Assembly (NCBI GenBank): GCA_937930305.1
Contig: CALGLE010000021.1
Coordinates: 36,366 to 100,365, forward strand
Source: an uncultured Granulosicoccaceae bacterium
GTDB taxonomy: Bacteria; Pseudomonadota; Gammaproteobacteria; Granulosicoccales; Granulosicoccaceae
Reading direction: 5' to 3'
DNA: 64,000 nucleotides
Shown: positions 44,081-52,803 of the stretch, piece by piece
Layout: every line of letters begins with the position of its first letter
Numbering within the stretch: position 1 is the first letter of the stretch
Notes under the pieces: generated by a model
What the model saw: only the letters and a program-made list of their open reading frames with translations
Told to the model about the DNA's origin: nothing
Databases searched by the model: none
Position numbers and translations under genes: made by a program

Positions 44081-45154
44081 ATGAAACTCAACGTATTTGT
44101 GAACGCAACACTCGCCGCCGGACTGATATTGGCAACAGTGCCTGCAAGTGCCACTGAAACGATTAAAGCAGTCGTTATCGACGGCTATCCTGCAAAAGCC
44201 ATGTGGGTTAAAGAGTTCAGTGAGTTTTTTATACCAGAAGTTGACAAACGCTTAGCTGAGTCTGGCAACTTTAAAATGGCTTGGCAGGAAAGCTATGGTG
44301 GCTCAATCGTTAAGCCCAAAGGTGTTTTGGAAGGAATTGAGCTTGGGCTAGGTGATATCGGTATCGTCACCACTATTTTTCATTCATCCAAGCTTCCAAG
44401 CCAAGCGCTAGCTGCGGTAACACCGTTTATAGCGGCTGACGCGCGTGTTGTGGCAAAAGCGGTTGATGAAATTGCCAAAGAATTTCCAACCATGCAAAAC
44501 GAATTTAAGAAACAAAACCAGGTGTATTTAGCCACGGGTGTTGTGTTGGATACCTACCAAATGTTTAGCTCAAAACCTGTCACATCATTGAAGGATATTC
44601 AAGGTGGAAAAGTAGCCGGTGCCGGAATGAATTTACGTTACTTAGAAGGCATTGATGGTGCGACTGGCGTTCGAGGTGGGTTAACCGATTTCTACAACAT
44701 GCTGCAAACAGGCCTGGTCGACCACGCTATGCTTTGGCCAGAAGCTGCCTCAACGTTTAAGATTGCTGAAGTAGCGCCTACGATGTTAAAAGCCGATTTG
44801 GGAGCGGTTAACTCCAAGACTGTCACCGTGAATCAAGACTACTGGAACAAATTACCTGAAGAAGTTCAGAACGTTCTGTTGGAAGTCGCTGTTGAATATC
44901 GTGATCACGTCGCATCGGTTGCGATGGATCGGGCCGAAGCCAGCCGAAAAGCTTATATGGCAGCCGGTGGAACCATTATTGAAGTGTCTGCAGAAGACCG
45001 CGAAGCTTGGGCTAATGCCATGCCAAACATTGCTGCAGAATGGGCGAAGAATCTGGACGAAAAAGGTGAAGCCGGGTCGGACATGTTGAAGAGCTACTTA
45101 GGTAAATTGTCTGCAGAAGGTTTTGTAGCCACGCGTGATTGGTCGGCTATGTAG
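44081..45154 (+). CDS. dctP: TRAP transporter substrate-binding protein (DctP family)
   Basis: The product is 357 aa. The signal peptide is residues 1 to about 24 (V-P-A-S-A). Family features include G-L-G-D-I-G-I-V-T-T-I-F-H in the N-terminal lobe and the hinge L-K-D-I-Q-G-G-K-V-A-G-A-G-M-N. The usual carboxylate-binding Arg of the R-x-P/S motif is not obvious; the corresponding segment reads G-A-G-M-N-L-R-Y, where the Arg may be shifted. The substrate is likely an organic acid. It heads the second TRAP unit, followed by a hairpin and then dctQ. Confidence 0.88.
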   Translation: MKLNVFVNATLAAGLILATVPASATETIKAVVIDGYPAKAMWVKEFSEFFIPEVDKRLAESGNFKMAWQESYGGSIVKPKGVLEGIELGLGDIGIVTTIFHSSKLPSQALAAVTPFIAADARVVAKAVDEIAKEFPTMQNEFKKQNQVYLATGVVLDTYQMFSSKPVTSLKDIQGGKVAGAGMNLRYLEGIDGATGVRGGLTDFYNMLQTGLVDHAMLWPEAASTFKIAEVAPTMLKADLGAVNSKTVTVNQDYWNKLPEEVQNVLLEVAVEYRDHVASVAMDRAEASRKAYMAAGGTIIEVSAEDREAWANAMPNIAAEWAKNLDEKGEAGSDMLKSYLGKLSAEGFVATRDWSAM

Positions 45155-45174
45155 TCGTACTTGCTTTTAGGAAT

Positions 45175-45200
45175 GACCGGCTAACCGAGGTTAGCTGGTC
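45175..45200 (+). repeat. Intercistronic stem-loop between dctP and dctQ (second TRAP unit)
   Basis: GACCGGCTAACC (45175-45186) and GGTTAGCTGGTC (45189-45200) pair with one mismatch around a 2-base loop, followed by ATTTTA. It occupies the same position as the hairpin at 24789-24820 and may stabilise or attenuate the transcript. Confidence 0.55.
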
Positions 45201-45236
45201 ATTTTATGTCTGTACTTCAAGGATTCATCACCAACA

Positions 45237-45779
45237 ATGACAAGTCTGCTTAAACAGATTGAGCGTTTTGTTTCTTACGCAGCGATCCTTACCAATGTGA
45301 TTGGAACGCTGGTTGTTTTAGGCCTAGTAGCCGTTGTGAACTATGAAGTGGTGCTGCGTGGTTTGTACAACAAGTCGTTTCATGGCGCCGTTGAGCTGGT
45401 GCAATTCTCGATGGTGTTGATCGTATTCCTACAACTGCCCGATGTGGTTAGGGTTAACCGTTTAACCCGCTCTGACGGTTTCTTAGCAGTTATAGGAAAA
45501 CGCGTGCCAAAGGTTAAACTCTACCTAGATAGGTTAATTAATCTGATCGCCTGCGTGTTCATGGTGCTGATATCTGTTGCTATCTGGCCTGAATTTTTGG
45601 ATATGTTAGAAACACGCGATTACTTCGGTGTTCCTGGCATCTTTACCGCGCCTTGGTGGCCTGTAAAACTGGTGATCTTTATAAGTGGCGTGCTGTGCAG
45701 CACATTGTTCGCATTAAAAGTGTTAATACCTGATTCGGGCGACTCTGTGCATTCCGAACTCGATCGGAACGTCGCATGA
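45237..45779 (+). CDS. dctQ: TRAP transporter small permease (DctQ family)
   Basis: The product is 180 aa with four hydrophobic helices and the conserved central R-V-N-R-L-T-R-S-D region. It forms a complex with DctM. The stop overlaps the dctM start as ATGA. The size is standard for the family, without the N-terminal extension seen in the other DctQ of this window. Confidence 0.9.
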   Translation: MTSLLKQIERFVSYAAILTNVIGTLVVLGLVAVVNYEVVLRGLYNKSFHGAVELVQFSMVLIVFLQLPDVVRVNRLTRSDGFLAVIGKRVPKVKLYLDRLINLIACVFMVLISVAIWPEFLDMLETRDYFGVPGIFTAPWWPVKLVIFISGVLCSTLFALKVLIPDSGDSVHSELDRNVA

Positions 45780-47086
45780 CTCCCATAGAAATTGGGTTGA
45801 TATCGGTGGCGTGCATTGTCACGCTGATTTACCTTGGTGTTTATATTCCTATCGCTTTGGGCATTGTCTCGTTCGTATCAATTTGGTTGATGCGGGACAA
45901 CTTTGATTTGGCGATGAATTTGTTGAAAGTCGCGGTTAGCGACAGTGTTATGGAATACACATTCGCTACGGTACCGTTGTTTACCTTCATGGGTCTTATC
46001 GTATCGAAAGCTGGCTTCGGTAGCGACATCTACGATGTCATGAATGCCGTTTGCCGAAAAGTTAAAGGTGGCATTGGCATGGCCACTGTGGGGGCCAATG
46101 CTGTGTTTGCCGCCGTTACGGGTTCTTCCATAGCGTCAGCTTCTGTGTTCGCAACGGTCGCTGTACCGCAAATGCTTCGATACGACTACAACCCCCGGTT
46201 TGCTGTGGGTGTTGTTGCGGGTTCTTCTGTGCTCGGCATGATTATTCCGCCATCGGCTATGTTGATTATTTACTCATTCGTAGCTGAGCAATCAGTTGGT
46301 GATATGTTTTTAGCCGGGGTTATTCCTGGCATCTTACTCGCGATTGCGTATGTGCTAGCCATCATATTCGCAGGCCGTTTTTTTCCAAATTTTGTGGGTG
46401 GCCGTCCGGTTGAAGAGCAACAGTCAATGGGGCTTTGGGAAGCGTGCATGAAAACGATTCCACTGCTGTTGCTGATAATCATAGTTTTGGGGGGCATATA
46501 CACTGGTAAGCTCACACCGGTTGAATCTGGCGCGGCGGGTGCCGCAGTGGGCCTTGTGTTCGCGATTTTGCGCGGTCGAATGACACTAAAAGACTTTTGG
46601 AACGCGCTACTAGAAACAGGGCACATTACCGCAGCCATACTGTTTTTGATTACCGCAGCTTCAATCTACAGCCGCATGCTCGGGCTTGCGGCATTGCCGA
46701 ACGAACTCAGTGACATCATCGCAAATAACCAATTCAGTTTCGCCATCATTATGTTGTTGTACGTGTGTCTGATGTTGGTGCTAGGCACCTTGCTAGACAC
46801 CGCTTCCATTATATTAATTGTTGTTCCCTTGTTTCTACCGATAATCGAATCCCTTGGCCTTAGCCCTGTGTGGTTTGGCATCGTAACGGTTGTTGGTGCA
46901 GAAATTGGCTTACTGACGCCGCCATTGGGTATCAGTTGTTTTGTGATAAATTCAACCTTGAATGACCCACGCATAAAACTAAAGGATGTGTTTCTCGGTG
47001 CTCTGCCGTTTGCCCTTGTCATGCTGATTGTGTTGGTAATTCTAATCATGTTCCCATCGCTCACCACTGTGCTCATCAACCGATAA
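45776..47086 (+). CDS. dctM: TRAP transporter large permease (DctM family)
   Basis: The product is 436 aa with about 12 membrane segments. The pattern Y-I-P-I-A-L-G-I near the N-terminus and S-S-V-L-G-M-I-I-P-P-S-A-M-L-I in the centre are family signatures. It provides sodium-driven uptake with DctP and DctQ. It is followed after 15 bases by the intradiol dioxygenase gene, tying the transported compound to ring cleavage. Confidence 0.93.
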   Translation: MTPIEIGLISVACIVTLIYLGVYIPIALGIVSFVSIWLMRDNFDLAMNLLKVAVSDSVMEYTFATVPLFTFMGLIVSKAGFGSDIYDVMNAVCRKVKGGIGMATVGANAVFAAVTGSSIASASVFATVAVPQMLRYDYNPRFAVGVVAGSSVLGMIIPPSAMLIIYSFVAEQSVGDMFLAGVIPGILLAIAYVLAIIFAGRFFPNFVGGRPVEEQQSMGLWEACMKTIPLLLLIIIVLGGIYTGKLTPVESGAAGAAVGLVFAILRGRMTLKDFWNALLETGHITAAILFLITAASIYSRMLGLAALPNELSDIIANNQFSFAIIMLLYVCLMLVLGTLLDTASIILIVVPLFLPIIESLGLSPVWFGIVTVVGAEIGLLTPPLGISCFVINSTLNDPRIKLKDVFLGALPFALVMLIVLVILIMFPSLTTVLINR

Positions 47087-47101
47087 ATCGAAGAATCTCC
47101 T

Positions 47102-47971
47102 ATGCGCAATGTAACTAAAGACACATTAACGGATACCTTCCTAGGTTACTTTGGGGATCAAACCGACCCTCGGCTGAGGGAGATCATGGAGTCACTAGCG
47201 AAGCACTTACACGCCTTCGCACTGGAAACCGAGTTAACCCATAAAGAATGGGAAAAGGGGCTCGACATACTGCGCCAGGCTGGAAATATTACTACCCCAG
47301 AGCGGGATGAATTTGTGCTGCTTTCCGATGTGCTGGGCATGTCATCGTTGGTGGATATGATCAATTCATCGGAAGCTGGCACCAGCTCAAGTGTATTAGG
47401 CCCATTTCATATTTCAAATGCGCCTGAAAAAGACATGGGCACGGACTTGCGAGGTGACTACAGCGGTGAGTTAATCCTTGTAGAAGGTCGCGTGCTGGAT
47501 ACAAGCGGTCAGCCTATTAAGGGGGCCACGCTGGATCTGTGGCAAACCGCACCAAACGGTTTGTACTCTTCCCAAGACCCAGAACAAGACACCTACAGCT
47601 TTCATGCGTTGTTCACCACAGGTGACGATGGTCGCTACTACTTTACAACCGTCCGTCCCGTTTGCTACACCGTTCCTAGTGATGGCCCGGTGGGTGAAAT
47701 ATTGAATGCTACCGGTCGACACCCGTGGCGACCATCGCATTTGCACTACATTGTGAAAGCCAGTGGATTTAAATCGCTTGTCACTGAAGTGTTCCCTGAG
47801 GGTGATCCCTATTTAGATCAAGATACGGTGTTTGGGGTACGTTCAGATCTTGTTATGAATTATGAAAGTCAGTCTGCTTCCAGTTTTCCTAAATCTGGCT
47901 TTGAGCTTTCCGGAAAAGTTAACGAAGACTACTCACGTGTTGCCTTTGATGTTGTTTTAAAGTCGGAGTGA
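47102..47971 (+). CDS. Intradiol ring-cleavage dioxygenase (catechol/hydroxyquinol 1,2-type)
   Basis: The product is 289 aa. An N-terminal helical domain precedes the beta-core with iron(III) ligands Y155 (N-G-L-Y), Y189 (R-P-V-C-Y-T-V-P), H213 and H215 (R-P-S-H-L-H). It cleaves an aromatic diol between the hydroxyls to a muconate-type product, using O2. The D-x-W-Q-x-x-P-N-G-L-Y pattern and length are typical of catechol or hydroxyquinol enzymes. It follows the TRAP permease within one operon, but no muconate cycloisomerase or maleylacetate reductase is nearby. Confidence 0.92.
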   Translation: MRNVTKDTLTDTFLGYFGDQTDPRLREIMESLAKHLHAFALETELTHKEWEKGLDILRQAGNITTPERDEFVLLSDVLGMSSLVDMINSSEAGTSSSVLGPFHISNAPEKDMGTDLRGDYSGELILVEGRVLDTSGQPIKGATLDLWQTAPNGLYSSQDPEQDTYSFHALFTTGDDGRYYFTTVRPVCYTVPSDGPVGEILNATGRHPWRPSHLHYIVKASGFKSLVTEVFPEGDPYLDQDTVFGVRSDLVMNYESQSASSFPKSGFELSGKVNEDYSRVAFDVVLKSE

Positions 47972-48048
47972 GTGTAGAGCGAAATTAAGTAATGCCGCGA
48001 AAGATTTAACGTAACTGTATTTCCGAAATAATACTTTGAGGAGTAGCA

Positions 48049-49149
48049 ATGTTAAATGTCCTACCGCGAAACAGTTCCGATCCTGCCAAACCAAGCGTTT
48101 GGTGTGCTTGTTTGAGCCTGCTTATCGGATTAACTTTCTTGACTGCTGTGGGTTCTGCCAGCGCTGAAAATTGTTTGAAAATTACGTTAACAGGTACCCA
48201 AGGCGGACCACCGATTTTTAATGGTCAAGCGGGTTCTGGAACATTGGTGCAATACGGTGAAAAAGCCAATAATTGCAGTGGCACCGAATTGCTGTTCGAT
48301 GTAGGGCGTGGAACCAATCAGCAGTTGTCAAAGCTTCGTGTTCCTGCAGGAAAACTCAACGCAGTATTTCTCACTCATCTTCACAGCGACCACACCGAAG
48401 GGTTGTCCGATGTCATGCAATTGCGTTGGCATTTCAATTCAACCGGCCCAAAAGTTGATTTGGTTTGCGCAGGTGATACCGCGTCGCCTGCCGGCCATAC
48501 TATGAGCTGCCAAGGCTTTGCCACGCATATTGGTGATGCGTTGAAATTTTCCGGTGAGCTGGGTCAGCGTTTAGCGGAAAACCCCAAGAGATTACCAGGT
48601 GGCCCCGCCGATCTGCTAAATGTTCAAACATTCAAGCCTTCTTCAGACGCTCAAACCGTCTGGCAGTCCGGTGACGTTACTGTATCCGCCATCGGCTCGC
48701 GTCACGTACCTGGGCACGCGTCTTATCGCGTGGATACGCCTGAGGGCAGTGTGGTTATTGGTGGCGACGCGGGCAATGATAAGCCTGCACCTCCGCGCGA
48801 TTCATCCACTTCTGCGCAAGTAGAAAAGCTGTCCAAAGATGTGGATGTCATTGTTCATTCAACCATACACCCGGTAATGGGCCCAGATATGGACAGTGGT
48901 TTCCCCCCGCCCATTTACTTTCGACAAAGCACCGCAACAGATTTGGGTGCTATGGCTAAACGAGCAAACGCCAAAGTGTTGATGTTGACGCATTTGATAC
49001 CGCCGCTGGGTGCGAAAATGCAAGGCCCCTACAAAGTACCTGGGGGTGCTTTAACTGTGGAAGCCTACACAGAGGCGGTGATTGATGGTGGGTTTGAAGG
49101 CGAGACGGCAGTTGGTGTGGATCTTTTAAGCATTACCTTGCCCAAGTAA
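48049..49149 (+). CDS. Periplasmic metallo-beta-lactamase-fold hydrolase
   Basis: The product is 366 aa. The signal peptide ends G-S-A-S-A (about residue 39). The metal site is T-H110-L-H112-S-D114-H115, with later ligands S-R-H-V-P-G-H, V-V-I-G-G-D-A-G-N-D and the terminal L-T-H-L-I-P-P. This resembles the RNase Z/arylsulfatase-like branch of the superfamily, exported to the periplasm. It may hydrolyse an ester, lactone or sulfate before uptake. It follows the dioxygenase by 77 bases and is probably co-transcribed. Confidence 0.85.
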   Translation: MLNVLPRNSSDPAKPSVWCACLSLLIGLTFLTAVGSASAENCLKITLTGTQGGPPIFNGQAGSGTLVQYGEKANNCSGTELLFDVGRGTNQQLSKLRVPAGKLNAVFLTHLHSDHTEGLSDVMQLRWHFNSTGPKVDLVCAGDTASPAGHTMSCQGFATHIGDALKFSGELGQRLAENPKRLPGGPADLLNVQTFKPSSDAQTVWQSGDVTVSAIGSRHVPGHASYRVDTPEGSVVIGGDAGNDKPAPPRDSSTSAQVEKLSKDVDVIVHSTIHPVMGPDMDSGFPPPIYFRQSTATDLGAMAKRANAKVLMLTHLIPPLGAKMQGPYKVPGGALTVEAYTEAVIDGGFEGETAVGVDLLSITLPK

Positions 49150-49515
49150 ATAAAACCAGAGTAAGTTACCGGGGTTTGCACGGCATCAGTGATTATTTGA
49201 CTGATTGCCCGTGTTAGCCTTTCAGCGTTTAACAACAAAGAACACTGTTATTTCGCTGACGCGTGGCAGTTCAAATGTCTTAAAACAAGTTAGGAACACC
49301 AAGTTTAAATATCAATCGATTGGTTTTTAACTTCGCCTGCCACTCGCCTTGAATTCACCTTTGATAACTATGAAGGTAATACACTCCATCCGATACTCAC
49401 CCTAACAGGTTAGTTTTATAGCTGGTAGGCGAATCTTTGTGACTTGTTCGGTATTGTTTGTGGCCAATTTACCGCGATACATAAATAGAATGATTGGTTT
49501 TGTTTGCGCCATTGC
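49150..49515. other. Non-coding gap between convergent genes
   Basis: The gap is 366 bp with no open frame I would call a gene. A weak hairpin (CTAAC/GTTAG, 49402-49413, then TTTTA) and a CAATCGATTG palindrome before T5 (49313-49327) might end transcripts from either side, but neither is strong. I see no RNA gene here. Confidence 0.55.
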
Positions 49516-50523
49516 CTAATCCTTGTTGAATATAACCCGCCGCGTCATTGGGAACAGTTCGATGCCAAAGCGAGCGTTGACCAATCCCCAAATACCTTTC
49601 GGTGCCAGTAGCATGATTAAAATTGCGGTTGCGCCCAGAATCATCAAATACGCGGTGCCAAGATCTGCCAGGGTTTCACGCAATAGAAAATACAGCAGGG
49701 TACCGATGATGGGGCCTTCCAACGTGCCGATCCCCCCGATGACGACAATGAAAATGACGAAGGCTGTCCAATCATTCACGCTAAACGCGGCATCTGGGCT
49801 GATGCGCAGTTTTTGCATAAAGATCAGAGCACCCAACATTGAGGTCAGTCCTGCGGTAATCACATACACCATGAATTTGGTGCGCCAAATGTTGATGCCT
49901 AGAGATTCAGCCGCTAGTTCGTTGTCTCGGATGGCTGTCATTGCCAAGCCTGTTCGCGACCGTAAAAACAAAAACATCAAACCTATAATTAAAAGTAGTA
50001 CAACGAGTGCGGCCCAATAACTAAAGCTTTCTCGATCTGACCGACTAGCGGCAATGGACTTAACCACGCTAACCGGTAAACTGGTTCCTGAACCACCGCC
50101 TAAAGAGCTTATTTGTGCTGCAGACAAGCGGAAAACTTCGGCGATAACCCATGTTCCAATAGCAAAGTAAGCGCCGTGCAAACGGAATATTAGCGACGCA
50201 ATGGGTACGGCGATGAGCATGCCCGCCAAACCTACTACTGGAAGCAGTGCGATGGGGGTAATACTGATGTTCATGGCTAAAGCGAAAAGAAGGTAACCAC
50301 CAAAGCCTACATAGGCTTGTTGCCCGACAGATACCAGCCCAGCGTAACCGGCTAGAACGTTCCATAGATACGCCAAGCCGAGGTACAAAAACACCTCACT
50401 TAAAAATCGCAGGTCTGAACGACCCGCCCACAGCGGTGCGGTAGCAAGAATGATGAGGGTGCATGCCATAACTCCCGCGAACAGATTGCTGCTGACCGAA
50501 TTGCGTGTTGTTCTGAGATTCAA
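49516..50523 (-). CDS. livM: Branched-chain amino-acid-type ABC permease (LivM)
   Basis: The product is 335 aa with about nine hydrophobic segments. The motif G-Y-A-G-L-V-S-V-G-Q-Q-A-Y-V-G-F-G-G-Y near residue 60 and G-I-G-T-L-E-G-P-I-I-G near 265 are typical LivM. It is the last gene of the nine-gene operon. It overlaps livH by ATGA. Liv-type systems import amino acids, amides, urea or aromatic acids. The context here favours a non-amino-acid substrate. Confidence 0.92.
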   Translation of the reverse strand: MNLRTTRNSVSSNLFAGVMACTLIILATAPLWAGRSDLRFLSEVFLYLGLAYLWNVLAGYAGLVSVGQQAYVGFGGYLLFALAMNISITPIALLPVVGLAGMLIAVPIASLIFRLHGAYFAIGTWVIAEVFRLSAAQISSLGGGSGTSLPVSVVKSIAASRSDRESFSYWAALVVLLLIIGLMFLFLRSRTGLAMTAIRDNELAAESLGINIWRTKFMVYVITAGLTSMLGALIFMQKLRISPDAAFSVNDWTAFVIFIVVIGGIGTLEGPIIGTLLYFLLRETLADLGTAYLMILGATAILIMLLAPKGIWGLVNARFGIELFPMTRRVIFNKD

Positions 50524-51383
50524 TGCGACACCTTAGGAAACAGACCGGTAGGACGAATTGCCAGCACAAGAAGAAAAGCACAATGACCTGCCAGTTGTTG
50601 CCAACCTGGATGAATTTGCGCCCCAATGCCTTGCGCAACACCCAGAATAATTCCACCAATTAATGTGCCCCATAAATTGCCAAGCCCGCCGATGATCACT
50701 GCCTCAAACCCAAAGATCAGTCGAGCTGGGCCGCCGGCTGGATCAAACGAAGTGCGTGTACCTAAAAATATGCCAGCAATAGCCACCACCGCCAACGACA
50801 AAGCCATCGCCATACTGAACACGTGATTTTTGTTTAGGCCCATAAGTTGTGCGATTTCAGCGTTGTCCGATGTGGCTCTAAATGCTCGACCCAATGCCGT
50901 ATTATAGAAAATCCACTGTAAGCCAGCGATGACACAAACTGCCACAACGAACATCAACAAAGGTAGCAGGCCAATATTTAAAGATCCCATCGGAAGACTG
51001 GCGGTTTCCAACGCACCGGCATTGAGCTTTTGAGGATCGGCACTAAACGCTTCCAGCAAACCATTTTGCAGGATGACGGATAAACCGAACGTCACTAACA
51101 ATGGTGGAAGAATGTCCGAGCCCATTGTTCTATTCAGCAGCACGTATTGCAATACATAACCCAGTATGGCCATGACCGGTATAACGATGACTAACGCCGT
51201 GAGTGGATGAAAGCCCAGTGTTGTGGTAACCACAAGACCAAGGAACGCCGCCAGCACGATTAAATCCCCATGGGCGATGTTGACTAGGCGCATAACCCCA
51301 AAAATCAAGGAAAGACCAGCAGCAAATAGAGCATATAAGCCACCGATTAAAACCCCTTGAATAATTGCATTAACCCAAACCAT
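50520..51383 (-). CDS. livH: Branched-chain amino-acid-type ABC permease (LivH)
   Basis: The product is 287 aa with about eight hydrophobic segments. The N-terminal G-V-L-I-G-G-L-Y-A-L-F-A-A-G-L-S-L-I-F-G-V-M and the R-A-T-S-D-N-A-E-I-A loop are diagnostic of LivH. It forms the membrane channel with LivM. It lies 3 bases after livF. Confidence 0.93.
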   Translation of the reverse strand: MVWVNAIIQGVLIGGLYALFAAGLSLIFGVMRLVNIAHGDLIVLAAFLGLVVTTTLGFHPLTALVIVIPVMAILGYVLQYVLLNRTMGSDILPPLLVTFGLSVILQNGLLEAFSADPQKLNAGALETASLPMGSLNIGLLPLLMFVVAVCVIAGLQWIFYNTALGRAFRATSDNAEIAQLMGLNKNHVFSMAMALSLAVVAIAGIFLGTRTSFDPAGGPARLIFGFEAVIIGGLGNLWGTLIGGIILGVAQGIGAQIHPGWQQLAGHCAFLLVLAIRPTGLFPKVSH

Positions 51384-51386
51384 GTT

Positions 51387-52079
51387 TTATATCCCAAAAT
51401 ACGCGGTGCTGATCTTTTCACGATCGGCCGAGTCTGTATTACCAGTAAGCGTTATGCACCCTTCTGACAAACAGTAGTATCGATCGGAAATGTGTAGGGC
51501 CCGGTTCAAATCCTGTTCTACGATAATTGCACTCAAGCCCTGATTGATGATGTCGGGTAATGCATCGTATATTTGGTTAATAACGATGGGGGCTAGTCCA
51601 AGGCTAATTTCATCAAATAAAATGATGTCGGGGTTGGACATCAATGCTCGACCAATCGCAACCATTTGTTGCTGCCCACCGGATAACGTGGTTGCACCCT
51701 GTGAGCGTCGTTCACTTAATATCGGGAACAATTCGTAAATTTTAGCCAGCGTCCAAAACCCAGCTCGCTTACTTTGAGCGCCGATAATCAAATTTTCTTC
51801 AACGCTTAGTGAGGGAAAAAGTTGCCGACCCTCGGGCACCATGGCGATTCCCAATTTAGCGATCTGATCAGCCCGGAGTTGTCCAATAGGCTTCTCTTTC
51901 CAAGTCACCATATCGTTATCACAAGGCAACAACCCAGTAATTGTTCTCATGGCGGTGGTTTTACCCGCTCCGTTAGCACCAATAAACGACACGATTTCGT
52001 TCTCATTCACGTGGATATCGATACCAAATAAGGCCTGAAAGTCCCCATAAAAACTGGTCAACCCGCGAGTCTCAAGCAT
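51387..52079 (-). CDS. livF: Branched-chain amino-acid-type ABC ATPase (LivF)
   Basis: The product is 230 aa. Walker A G-A-N-G-A-G-K-T-T, signature L-S-G-G-Q-Q-Q-M, Walker B I-I-L-F-D-E-I-S-L-G-L-A-P and the family phrase V-P-E-G-R-Q-L-F-P are all present. The V-P-E-G-R-x-L-F-P phrase identifies LivF. It overlaps the livG end by 8 bases and energises the importer with LivG. Confidence 0.93.
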   Translation of the reverse strand: MLETRGLTSFYGDFQALFGIDIHVNENEIVSFIGANGAGKTTAMRTITGLLPCDNDMVTWKEKPIGQLRADQIAKLGIAMVPEGRQLFPSLSVEENLIIGAQSKRAGFWTLAKIYELFPILSERRSQGATTLSGGQQQMVAIGRALMSNPDIILFDEISLGLAPIVINQIYDALPDIINQGLSAIIVEQDLNRALHISDRYYCLSEGCITLTGNTDSADREKISTAYFGI

Positions 52080-52800
52080 CAGCTGCCATGCCCATATAGT
52101 TTTCTTGAACCACTTGACTTGCCATCACTGCGGCCGGTTCTCCATCGGCTATAACTTTCCCAAAATCGAGCACAATGAGCCTTTGGGCTACAGCCATAAG
52201 CGCGTGAACAATGTGTTCGATCCAAATGAGGGTGACGCCAGTGGCGTGAATTTTATGGATGGTTTCAATCAGCGATTGGCACTCTTTGTCAGTTAAGCCA
52301 CCAGCGATTTCATCGAGTAATAACAACTTGGGATTTGATGCGAGCGCTCGAGTTAGTTCCAGCCGTTTGCGCTCGAGTAGGGTCAGTGATCCAGCGACAA
52401 CATTCGCGCGTTGCAACAACCCCGTCTTTTCCAATACATTAATGCATTGCGCTTCGGCTTCCTTCGCTGGTAACCGAGCGCCATGTGTTGCTGCCACTAA
52501 CACATTTTCATAGACCGACATAGCTGAAAACGGTTGTGGGATTTGAAACGATCGAGCAATACCGCTGCGACAACGCGTAGCGCTATTGAGTTTTGTGATA
52601 TCTCTCTGTTGAAACCGAATAGACCCAGAACTGGGTTGCAGTGTGCCCGTGATTAAGTTGAACAGTGATGTTTTTCCTGCCCCATTAGGGCCGATGATAC
52701 CCACCGCTTCTCCCTCAGCGATGGATAGATCAATGTCATGAGCCACTGTTACCTTGCCGAATGATTTCGACAATTCACAGCATTGCAACAGTTCAGTCAC
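52072..52800 (-). CDS. livG: Branched-chain amino-acid-type ABC ATPase (LivG)
   Basis: The product is 242 aa. Walker A G-P-N-G-A-G-K-T-S, the LivG region G-I-A-R-S-F-Q-I-P and Walker B L-L-L-L-D-E-I-A-G-G-L are present. The signature region is L-T-L-L-E-R-K-R-L-E instead of a canonical L-S-G-G-Q, as in many LivG proteins that read L-x-Y-G-x-x-R. The start lies 3 bases after the binding-protein stop. Confidence 0.92.
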   Translation of the reverse strand: MTELLQCCELSKSFGKVTVAHDIDLSIAEGEAVGIIGPNGAGKTSLFNLITGTLQPSSGSIRFQQRDITKLNSATRCRSGIARSFQIPQPFSAMSVYENVLVAATHGARLPAKEAEAQCINVLEKTGLLQRANVVAGSLTLLERKRLELTRALASNPKLLLLDEIAGGLTDKECQSLIETIHKIHATGVTLIWIEHIVHALMAVAQRLIVLDFGKVIADGEPAAVMASQVVQENYMGMAADA

Positions 52801-52803
52801 GCC

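Noticed and set aside
49313..49327. CAATCGATTG followed by GTTTTT as a terminator
   Set aside because: The palindrome has no loop and only 5 bp per arm; stability would be too low.
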